The translations under genes and the position numbers were made by a program. Below the pieces are notes generated by a model that was not told the origin of the DNA, searched no databases, and worked only from the letters and a program-made list of their open reading frames with translations. From Palleronia abyssalis (GTDB taxonomy: Bacteria; Pseudomonadota; Alphaproteobacteria; Rhodobacterales; Rhodobacteraceae), in assembly GCF_900302445.1 (NCBI RefSeq), contig NZ_ONZF01000002.1:310001-374000 (forward strand): 64,000 nt of DNA, given 5' to 3'. This document shows positions 17,123 through 24,352 of the stretch, one piece after another (position 1 is the stretch's first letter; each line of letters starts with the position of its first letter).

Positions 17123-18090
17123 AACCGTTCGATTACGTCCGCGCCGCCAGCCATGGCGACGCCCACGACAATGCCGCAAGGATCATCGCCGGCGGGACCA
17201 ACCTGCTGGACCTGATGAAGCACCAGATCGAGACTCCGACCAAGCTGGTCGACGTCACCCGCCTGGACATGACCGAGATCGAGGAAGCCGAGAACTCGGT
17301 GCGCATCGGCGCGCTGGTGTCAAACTCGGACCTGGCGGCCGATCCCCTGATCCGCGAACGCTACGGTGTTTTGTCCCGCGCCCTTCTGGCCGGGGCGTCC
17401 GGCCAGCTGCGCAACAAGGCGACCACGGGCGGCAACCTGTTGCAGCGCACGCGGTGCCCTTATTTCTATGACACCACCCAGCCCTGCAACAAGCGCGAGC
17501 CCGGTTCGGGCTGCATGGCCATGGAGGGGCAAAACCGCATCCTGGCCATTCTGGGCACGTCCGACAAATGCATCGCGACCCACCCGTCCGACATGGCGGT
17601 CGCCATGCGCGTGCTGGATGCCCGCGTCGAGATCGAGAAGCCCGACGGGCAAATCCAGCTTCTGACGCTGGACGAGCTCTACAGGCTTCCGGGCGATACC
17701 CCGCACGAGGAAACGGCCCTTGAACCCGGCGACCTGATCGTCGCGGTCCACCTGCCCGATGCGCCCAAGGGCAAGCATGTCTACCGCAAGGTGCGCGACA
17801 GGTCGTCCTATGCCTTCGCGCTGGTCTCTGTCGGAGCAGTTGTCCACACGGATGGCGGCAAGATCACCGATGCGGCGCTGGCGTTCGGTGGCCTCGGGCC
17901 CCGTCCCTGGCGCGATACCGAGGTCGAGCAGACCCTGATCGGCGAAGCCCCGTCCGAGGCGTTGTTCGAGAAGGCGGCCGATATCCTCCTGGCCGATGCG
18001 AAGGGCTACGGCGGAAATGACTTCAAGATCCCCCTGACCCGCCGCGTGCTGAAAAGCGTGCTGGGCGAACTGACCGGAGCGACCCAATGA
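17119..18090 (+). CDS. Aldehyde oxidoreductase FAD/[4Fe-4S] subunit (PaoB-like)
   Basis: A 323-residue FAD subunit of the xanthine dehydrogenase family. GGTNLLDLMK binds FAD. The insertion RTRCPYFYDTTQPCNKREPG plus SGC and a later DKC supplies cysteines for an extra [4Fe-4S] cluster, which distinguishes E. coli PaoB-type subunits from ordinary XdhB. It shuttles electrons from the iron-sulfur subunit. It overlaps both neighbours by 4 nt (ATGA), so the three genes form a tightly coupled operon. Confidence 0.92.
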   Translation: MKPFDYVRAASHGDAHDNAARIIAGGTNLLDLMKHQIETPTKLVDVTRLDMTEIEEAENSVRIGALVSNSDLAADPLIRERYGVLSRALLAGASGQLRNKATTGGNLLQRTRCPYFYDTTQPCNKREPGSGCMAMEGQNRILAILGTSDKCIATHPSDMAVAMRVLDARVEIEKPDGQIQLLTLDELYRLPGDTPHEETALEPGDLIVAVHLPDAPKGKHVYRKVRDRSSYAFALVSVGAVVHTDGGKITDAALAFGGLGPRPWRDTEVEQTLIGEAPSEALFEKAADILLADAKGYGGNDFKIPLTRRVLKSVLGELTGATQ

Positions 18091-20255
18091 CCGAGCATCT
18101 GAAGATGGACAAGGTCCAGCCGCGGCTGCTGGACGAGACCGGGCAAGGCGTCATCAGCACGCCGATGCCCCGCCCCGAAGGACCGCTCAAGGTATCGGGT
18201 CGCGCGACCTATGCCGCCGAATGGAAGGCCGAGAACATGGCGCAGGGCTTCATGGTCCGCGCCGGCATTCCCAAGGGCAGCTACAAGATCGACGCGGACT
18301 CGGTGAAGGACATGCCGGGGTTCCTGGGCGTCTATTCCGACCACATGGTGCGCAACTCGGCGCAGGGGACGATGAACACGAACCCCGTCCAGCTGGAGCA
18401 TGAAATCCAGTATCTGGGCCAGCCGATCGCAGTCGTCGTCGCCGAGACCTTCGAGCAGGCGCGTCATATCGCCGAGTCGTTGAAGGTCGACTACACCCGC
18501 GACGACGACGTTGCCGGTGACTTTGACGCGGTGACGGACTGGAAGGAAGGCAGCTCGCAGGATCAGGGCGACCTCGATGATGCGATCGCGAAAGCGGCCT
18601 TCGCCGTGGATTCGACCTATACCACGCCGCCCCACAACTCTGCTGCGATGGAGCCGCACGCTGCGCTGGCCAGCTGGGACGGTGACAAGGTAACGGTCCG
18701 CGCATCGCTTCAAATGCTGGGCTACAACCGTAACGAAATCGCGGACTCTCTTGGCATCGACGCGGCGAACGTGCGTCTGCTGTCCCCTTATGTCGGCGGC
18801 GGTTTCGGCTCGAAACTGGGGATCGACCCGGCAAGCGTGTCTGCGGCCGTCGCATCGCGCCATCTGGGTCGCCCGGTCCGCGTCGTCTTGCACCGCAACA
18901 ACGTGTTCGAAATGATTAACCTGCGCACCCAGACGCGCCAGCGTGTCCGTCTGGCGGCCGATAGCAATGGCAAGATGACGGCTGTCGGTCATGAGAACTG
19001 GCAGACGAACCTTCCCGATGAACCTTTCGCCGAGCCTGTCGATACGGCTACGCACTTCCTCTATGGCGGCGAGAATCGGCGCTATGGCCAGTACACGGCG
19101 GTCCTGAACCGCTCGGCCAGCGGTTCTGTGCGCGCGCCGGGCGAGGCCGTGGGCATGCTGGCGCTGGAAAACGCGGTCGATGAACTTGCCGAGGTTGCGG
19201 GCATCGATCCGGTCGAATTCCGCCTGCGCAACATTCCCGACACCCACCCCGAGAATGGCAATGCCTATTCTTCGCGGTCGCTAGCCCAGTGCCTTGAAGA
19301 AGGGGCCGAGAAGTTCGGCTGGTCCCAGCGCAAGAGCCCGAAGGAGCGGCGCGAAGGGGAATGGTTCATCGGTATGGGCGTCGCATCGGCTGCCCGGACG
19401 AATATCCTGATGGAATCGAAGGCCCGGGTGACGCTGAACCCTGACGGTACGGCCCTGGTTGAAACCGACATGACCGATATCGGCACGGGAACCTATGCCA
19501 TCTTGGGGCAGATCGCGGCCGAGATGCTGGGGCTGCCCACGGACAAGGTGACGGTGGAACTGGGCGATACCGACCTGCCGACGGCGTCCGGTTCGGGCGG
19601 CTCGTGGGGCGCGTCCTCGTCCGGGTCCTCGGTTTTCCTTGGCGCAAAGGCGATCCGGGCAAAGATCGCCGACCGTCTGGGGTGCAGCCCCGAGGAATTG
19701 CGCCTGCAAGATGGCGTGGCAACGGGTGGCAACAATCGTCGTCCGTTAACAGAATTGCTGGAGGGCCCAATTTCCGAAGAAGGTCATATCGAGCCTGGTG
19801 ATCAGGATGTCGCACAGGCAGGCTTCGGCGCGCATTTCGCGGAAGTCGCGGTCAATTCCGTAACGGGCGAAGTTCGTGTCCGTCGAATGCTCGCCTCGAT
19901 GGCGGCCGGGCGGATCCTGAACGCCAAGACCGCGCAAAGCCAAGTCTGGGGCGGCCAGATCTGGGGCATCGGTTCGGCCCTGACCGAAGAGATCCAGCAC
20001 GACCGGCGAACCGGGCATATCGTGAACAACGATCTGGCCGAATACCACGTGCCGGTGAACTTGGATGTCCCGGACCTTCAGGTTCACTTCGTGGACGAGC
20101 GGGATGATTACGCCAATCCGATCCAGTCCAAGGGGATCGGCGAGCTTGGTCTTTCCGGCGCGGGTGCCGCTGTGACGAACGCGATCTACAATGCCTGCGG
20201 TGTGCGGGTGTACGATTACCCGGCCACGCCGGACAAGATCTTCCCGCACCTCTGA
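18087..20255 (+). CDS. Aldehyde oxidoreductase molybdenum-binding subunit (PaoC-like)
   Basis: A 722-residue catalytic subunit that oxidises aldehydes at a molybdopterin cofactor. YVGGGFGSKLG, GSVRAPGEAVG, DIGTGTYAILGQIAAEMLG and SGSGGSWGASSSG contact the cofactor, and SKGIGELGLSGAGAAVTNA near the C-terminus contains the catalytic Glu. Length is close to E. coli PaoC (732). No XdhC-type maturation gene lies in the operon, so cofactor insertion must use a factor encoded elsewhere. Substrate range is not readable from sequence. A strong terminator ends the operon. Confidence 0.93.
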   Translation: MTEHLKMDKVQPRLLDETGQGVISTPMPRPEGPLKVSGRATYAAEWKAENMAQGFMVRAGIPKGSYKIDADSVKDMPGFLGVYSDHMVRNSAQGTMNTNPVQLEHEIQYLGQPIAVVVAETFEQARHIAESLKVDYTRDDDVAGDFDAVTDWKEGSSQDQGDLDDAIAKAAFAVDSTYTTPPHNSAAMEPHAALASWDGDKVTVRASLQMLGYNRNEIADSLGIDAANVRLLSPYVGGGFGSKLGIDPASVSAAVASRHLGRPVRVVLHRNNVFEMINLRTQTRQRVRLAADSNGKMTAVGHENWQTNLPDEPFAEPVDTATHFLYGGENRRYGQYTAVLNRSASGSVRAPGEAVGMLALENAVDELAEVAGIDPVEFRLRNIPDTHPENGNAYSSRSLAQCLEEGAEKFGWSQRKSPKERREGEWFIGMGVASAARTNILMESKARVTLNPDGTALVETDMTDIGTGTYAILGQIAAEMLGLPTDKVTVELGDTDLPTASGSGGSWGASSSGSSVFLGAKAIRAKIADRLGCSPEELRLQDGVATGGNNRRPLTELLEGPISEEGHIEPGDQDVAQAGFGAHFAEVAVNSVTGEVRVRRMLASMAAGRILNAKTAQSQVWGGQIWGIGSALTEEIQHDRRTGHIVNNDLAEYHVPVNLDVPDLQVHFVDERDDYANPIQSKGIGELGLSGAGAAVTNAIYNACGVRVYDYPATPDKIFPHL

Positions 20256-20278
20256 ACCGTTTAACGAACGACAGAAGC

Positions 20279-20315
20279 GGGGCGCGTCGGGTCAACCGAC
20301 GCGCCCCTTTCGTTT
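20279..20315 (+). terminator. Terminator after the aldehyde oxidoreductase operon
   Basis: A perfect 12-bp stem GGGGCGCGTCGG/CCGACGCGCCCC with loop GTCAA is followed by TTTCGTTT, 23 nt after the PaoC-like stop. Confidence 0.92.
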
Positions 20316-20361
20316 GCCCCCCGAACCGTCTTAGATCGCCCTCGCCGAAGGGGAGGGTATC

Positions 20362-21279
20362 ATGACGCACGACGTAGCCATTCTGGGGATCTTTGCCGCC
20401 GATACCGCCTATCGCGCGGCCCGCATGCCAGCGATGGGGGAGACGATCCTGGGCGACAGCTTTGCTCTGAACCCCGGCGGCAAGGGCTCGAACCAGTCGG
20501 TGGCGGCTGCACGCGCCGGGGGATCGGTCGCATTTCTGTCGCGGATCGGAAAGGACACGTTCGGGCAGCTGGCCCTGGACACCTGGCGGGAGGCTGGCGT
20601 TACCTTCGCGGGTCTGTCCGATCCGGAACACCCGACCGGGGCGGCGTTCATCTTCGTAGACAGCGCGTCCGGCGACAATTCCATCATCGTCGCACCCGGT
20701 GCGGCCGGGCAGATCTCGGTCGCGGATGTTGAAGGTTGGGCCGAGGCGATCAGCAGCGCGACAATCTTCCTCTGCCAGCTCGAGCAACCCTTGGACGCGG
20801 CCTTTCGCGCGCTTGAGATCGCCCAAAATGCTGGGGTGCGAACCATCCTGAACCCCGCGCCGGCAACCGATCTGCCTGATGGAATGCTGGGGCTGTGCGA
20901 TCTCATCACACCCAATGAGTCGGAGGCCGAGCGTCTGACGGGCGGTCGCGTGACCGACATCGCAAGCGCCGAAGCGGCAGGCCGAAACCTTATGGATCAG
21001 GGCGCGGGCGCCGCCATCGTCACGATGGGGGAAGCCGGGGCGCTGTATGTCGGCCGCGATGCCGTGTCCCACGTGCCCGGGCTGTCCGCCGGCCCGGTGA
21101 TCGAGACGACGGGCGCGGGCGACGCGTTCAACGGCGGTCTGGCTGTCGCCCTGGCGGAAGGGATGCCGATGGATCGTGCTCTGCGCTTTGCGAATGCTAC
21201 GGCCGCGATTTCCGTCACCCGGGCTGGGGCCGCGCCGTCGATGCCAGCGAGGACCGAGATCGAGGCGCTGTTGGGCTAG
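20362..21279 (+). CDS. rbsK: Ribokinase (PfkB family)
   Basis: A 305-residue sugar kinase. NPGGKGSNQSVAAARAGG is the first PfkB signature and TTGAGDAFNGGLAVAL the second, with the catalytic Asp in GAGD. LNPAPATDL and TPNESEAERLTG are characteristic of ribokinases, which phosphorylate ribose at O5. No ribose transporter is adjacent, so the true substrate could be another pentose or nucleoside. An AGGGGAGGG ribosome-binding site precedes the ATG. It is convergent with mrpG, overlapping by 4 nt. Confidence 0.88.
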   Translation: MTHDVAILGIFAADTAYRAARMPAMGETILGDSFALNPGGKGSNQSVAAARAGGSVAFLSRIGKDTFGQLALDTWREAGVTFAGLSDPEHPTGAAFIFVDSASGDNSIIVAPGAAGQISVADVEGWAEAISSATIFLCQLEQPLDAAFRALEIAQNAGVRTILNPAPATDLPDGMLGLCDLITPNESEAERLTGGRVTDIASAEAAGRNLMDQGAGAAIVTMGEAGALYVGRDAVSHVPGLSAGPVIETTGAGDAFNGGLAVALAEGMPMDRALRFANATAAISVTRAGAAPSMPARTEIEALLG

Positions 21280-21650
21280 TCGATGTGATGCGGCTCTCCG
21301 ACATCGGCGGGGCCGGTGTCGAAAGTCGACCACGTGCGGTCCCCCGGCGGCGGTGGCGTCGGATCCACGTCCTCGCGATGCAGGTTAACCTTCGAAATGA
21401 AATTTGCAGAGATGGGCGCGGTCACGAACAGGAAGGCCATGATCAGCAATTCGTGCAGCGATCCGCCTTCGTAGACGAAGGCATGGATCATCGAGGCCAG
21501 AAGCAGGGACCCGACCCCCAGCGTGCTGGCCTTGGTCGGGGCATGGACGCGCTTCATCGGCGTATCGAGCTTCAGAAGCCCGATTGAGCCGACAAACGTG
21601 AAGATCGCCCCGATCACGAGGCATACGGAGATGACGATATCCCAGATCAT
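21276..21650 (-). CDS. mrpG: Mrp Na+/H+ antiporter subunit G
   Basis: A 124-residue membrane subunit with three helices in the first 90 residues. VGSIGLLKLDTPMKRVHAPTKASTLGVG is the PhaG/MnhG signature. The roughly 30-residue C-terminal tail is Pro/Asp-rich and hydrophilic. It is the last gene of a six-gene operon and overlaps mrpF by 4 nt. The Mrp complex expels Na+ in exchange for protons at the cytoplasmic membrane. Confidence 0.93.
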   Translation of the reverse strand: MIWDIVISVCLVIGAIFTFVGSIGLLKLDTPMKRVHAPTKASTLGVGSLLLASMIHAFVYEGGSLHELLIMAFLFVTAPISANFISKVNLHREDVDPTPPPPGDRTWSTFDTGPADVGEPHHID

Positions 21651-21931
21651 TCGATGATATCCCCGCGCAGGACGAAGCGCGCATAGGCCACGGTCGATAC
21701 GAAACCCAACATGGCGAACAGAAGGGCCCCTTCGAAGTAAAGGCCGGTCCCGCCCGCCAAGCCCAGAAGAACGATCAGCGCGATGGCGTTCACCGTCATC
21801 GTGTCGATGGCCAGAATGCGGTCGCCAGTGCAGGGTCCCTTCAGAAGGCGGATCATTGCGATGATTTGCGCTAAACTGGCGCTGACGAAGGCGATGATCA
21901 GCGCGATATCAAGAATACCCGTCACGGTCAT
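21647..21931 (-). CDS. mrpF: Mrp Na+/H+ antiporter subunit F
   Basis: A 94-residue subunit with three predicted helices. IRLLKGPCTGDRILAIDTMTVNAIAL is the conserved MrpF core, including the RILA-D motif. It overlaps mrpE and mrpG by 4 nt each, as expected for equimolar assembly of the complex. Confidence 0.93.
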   Translation of the reverse strand: MTVTGILDIALIIAFVSASLAQIIAMIRLLKGPCTGDRILAIDTMTVNAIALIVLLGLAGGTGLYFEGALLFAMLGFVSTVAYARFVLRGDIIE

Positions 21932-22428
21932 TCGAAGATCTCCTTCAGGCGGCGTTCATAGCGATGCTTGATCTCTTTTGCTTCTTCCTCGGGATCGGCC
22001 GTGTCCAGCGCGTGAACCAACAGGTAACGCCCCTTGTCCGAAAGGTCAGCCGAGACTGTTCCGGGCGTCAGCGTGATTGTCCCAGCCAGAATCGTTATCG
22101 CCTCGGGGGACTTCAGCTCCAGCGGAACGACCACCCAGCGGGACCGCATTTTCTGGTTCGACCGGAAGAGAACAATGTAGGCGACGCCGATATTGGCAAT
22201 CAAGATGTCCCACAGAACCAGTGCGACATAGACGATCAGCTTGCCGACCTTCGGCGCCGCGGGACGGTTCGGCCAGTAGGGCGAGGTCAGGATCGGGACG
22301 ACGATCCCTAGGAACGCGGCCAGAACGACGGTGCCGAGCGACAGCGAATTGATCAGCAAGCACCAGACCACCGCGGTCAGAAACGACAGCATCGGATGCG
22401 GCAGCAGGAAGCGGAACAGGCGCGACAT
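21928..22428 (-). CDS. mrpE: Mrp Na+/H+ antiporter subunit E
   Basis: A 166-residue subunit: two N-terminal helices (about 12-50), a third near residues 63-85, then a soluble domain. ITILAGTITLTPGTVSADLS is the diagnostic MrpE motif. The tail is charged (DPEEEAKEIKHRYERRLKEIF). Its first base abuts the mrpD stop. Confidence 0.93.
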   Translation of the reverse strand: MSRLFRFLLPHPMLSFLTAVVWCLLINSLSLGTVVLAAFLGIVVPILTSPYWPNRPAAPKVGKLIVYVALVLWDILIANIGVAYIVLFRSNQKMRSRWVVVPLELKSPEAITILAGTITLTPGTVSADLSDKGRYLLVHALDTADPEEEAKEIKHRYERRLKEIFE

Positions 22429-23996
22429 CAGTGATCCCCTTCGCCGCCGTCATAGGAAATCTCCTTGCCGGGCGTTTCGAGTACAGTCGAAATATAGGGC
22501 TCTGGCGCGAAAAGCTGTTCGGACGTTGCGCCGAGGTAACTGGTGATCGGCCCGGCGAACACGGTATGCAACGCCAGAAGCCCGACGAAACTGCCAACAG
22601 CAGCCAACGCAAGAACCGGGGGCGGGGACTCGTCCGCCGGCTCGGACGCTTCGGGCAGGCCCCGCGCCACCTCGCCGCTTTTCCAGAAGACGGTCGACCC
22701 TGCCCGTGCAAAGCCCAGCACCGCGATCAACGACGACCCCAGAACCGCTGCCCAGATCCATGCGATCAAAGGCGATGCAAAGCCGGCGTCGAGGATCAAC
22801 AGCTTACCCAGAAAGCCCGAAAGCGGGGGTAGACCCGTCATCCCGATGGCCGCCACGAAGAACATGCCCGCAATCAGCGGACCGCCCACCATGGGTGGCG
22901 CGGCCTCCAGCCGGGTGCCATGGCTTCGGCGGCCGCGCTGGATGAGGTCCACAAGGAGAAACAGCGCAGCCGTCGCGAAGGTCGAGTGCGCGATGTAGTA
23001 AAGGGCGGCGGTCATTCCGTCTTCGGTCATCATTGCAATGGCGGTCATAACCATACCCATGGATCCCACGACCGAGAATGCCACCAGCCGGTCCAATCGT
23101 TTCGCCGCCAAAACTCCGATCATCCCAAGCGCGAGCGACACGAGCGCAAGCGGCAGCAGCCAAGTGCCGTGCAGCCCCTCGGTCAGCGACAAAGATGGGG
23201 GGAATATCAGGGTATAGACGCGGATGATCGCGTAAGCCCCGACCTTCGTCATGATGGCGAACAGTGCAGCCACCGGCCCTGGCGCTTCGGCATAGGCCGA
23301 AGGCAGCCAGAAATGCAGCGGGACGAGGGCCGCCTTCACCGCAAAGACCAGCAGCAGAAGCACCGCCGCCACGCGGATCGCAGCCGATTGCGCAGGGTCG
23401 ATCATCGCCACGCGCTGGGCCAGATCCGCCATGTTGAGGGTCCCCGTCTCGGCATAGAGGGTGCCGAGCGCGAACAGGAAAAGGGTCGAGCCCAGAAGGT
23501 TGTAGAGGACGTATTGCGTTCCCGCGCGAAGCCGGACCGCGCCGCCCGAATGGATGACCAGACCGTAGGACGCGATCAGCAACACCTCGAAGAACACGAA
23601 CAGGTTAAAGATGTCGCCCGTAAGGAAGGCGCCCGTGATCCCCATGATCTGGAACTGGAACAACGCGTGGAAATGGCGTCCCCGCCGGTCCCAGCCGGAC
23701 CCGATCGCATAGAGGGATACCAGAAGCGCCAGGATCGCGGTCAGAAGCACCATGTAGGTCGACAGCCTGTCGGCCACCAGGACGATCCCGAACGGCGCCT
23801 GCCAGGCGCCCAGCTGGTAGATCGTGACGGTGCCATCGGCCGCGCGCCAGGCAAGGCTTGTGGCAATCCCAAGAAGTGCGACCAGCCCAGATACGGAAAG
23901 GGTGCGTTGTACCACCTTGTGATACCGCGCGACCAGCACGATGATCGCGGCCAGCATCGCCGGCAGGATGATCGGGGCGATGACCCAGTGGCTCAT
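22428..23996 (-). CDS. mrpD: Mrp Na+/H+ antiporter subunit D
   Basis: A 522-residue proton-translocating subunit related to NuoL/M/N of complex I, with about 14 helices. FFEVLLIASYGLVIHSGG has the conserved membrane Glu, and VKAALVPLHFWLPSAYAEAPGPVAALFA has the conserved Lys and the Proton_antipo_M core. A 25-residue hydrophilic insert (EASEPADESPPP) lies near the C-terminus. It overlaps mrpC by 4 nt. Confidence 0.94.
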   Translation of the reverse strand: MSHWVIAPIILPAMLAAIIVLVARYHKVVQRTLSVSGLVALLGIATSLAWRAADGTVTIYQLGAWQAPFGIVLVADRLSTYMVLLTAILALLVSLYAIGSGWDRRGRHFHALFQFQIMGITGAFLTGDIFNLFVFFEVLLIASYGLVIHSGGAVRLRAGTQYVLYNLLGSTLFLFALGTLYAETGTLNMADLAQRVAMIDPAQSAAIRVAAVLLLLVFAVKAALVPLHFWLPSAYAEAPGPVAALFAIMTKVGAYAIIRVYTLIFPPSLSLTEGLHGTWLLPLALVSLALGMIGVLAAKRLDRLVAFSVVGSMGMVMTAIAMMTEDGMTAALYYIAHSTFATAALFLLVDLIQRGRRSHGTRLEAAPPMVGGPLIAGMFFVAAIGMTGLPPLSGFLGKLLILDAGFASPLIAWIWAAVLGSSLIAVLGFARAGSTVFWKSGEVARGLPEASEPADESPPPVLALAAVGSFVGLLALHTVFAGPITSYLGATSEQLFAPEPYISTVLETPGKEISYDGGEGDH

Positions 23997-24352
23997 GCCT
24001 CGGGCTCCTTGGATATGGCGTCTTCGGGGTTGTCGGGGTCGTTCACCAGGTCGTTGTCGTTACCCAGATACGCACCAAGGGCGACCACGACGACGACCGC
24101 GGTCATCCCAAACGAGATCACGATCGCCGTCAGCACCAACGCCTGCGGCAGCGGATCGGTGTAGCTCAGCGCCTCGTCGCGAAGGATCGGGGGGTGGTTC
24201 ACGGCAAGCCGCCCGCTCGCAAACAGGAACACGTTCACCGCATAGGTCAGAAGCGACACCCCGACGATCACGGGGAAGGTCCTGAGCCGCAGGACAAGGT
24301 AGATGCCCACCGTCGTCAGGACGCCGACGGCCGAAGCGACGAGCATTTCCAT
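23993..24352 (-). CDS. mrpC: Mrp Na+/H+ antiporter subunit C
   Basis: A 119-residue NuoK-like subunit with three helices. GIYLVLRLRTFPVIVGVSLL, YAVNVFLFASGRL and DPLPQALVLTAIVISFG are the MrpC/NuoK signatures. The start at 24352 gives MEMLVASAVGVLT, which begins directly at helix 1 and overlaps the mrpA stop as TGATG; a longer open frame upstream is the shadow of mrpA. The acidic C-terminal tail (NDNDLVNDPDNPED) is cytoplasmic. Confidence 0.93.
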   Translation of the reverse strand: MEMLVASAVGVLTTVGIYLVLRLRTFPVIVGVSLLTYAVNVFLFASGRLAVNHPPILRDEALSYTDPLPQALVLTAIVISFGMTAVVVVVALGAYLGNDNDLVNDPDNPEDAISKEPEA

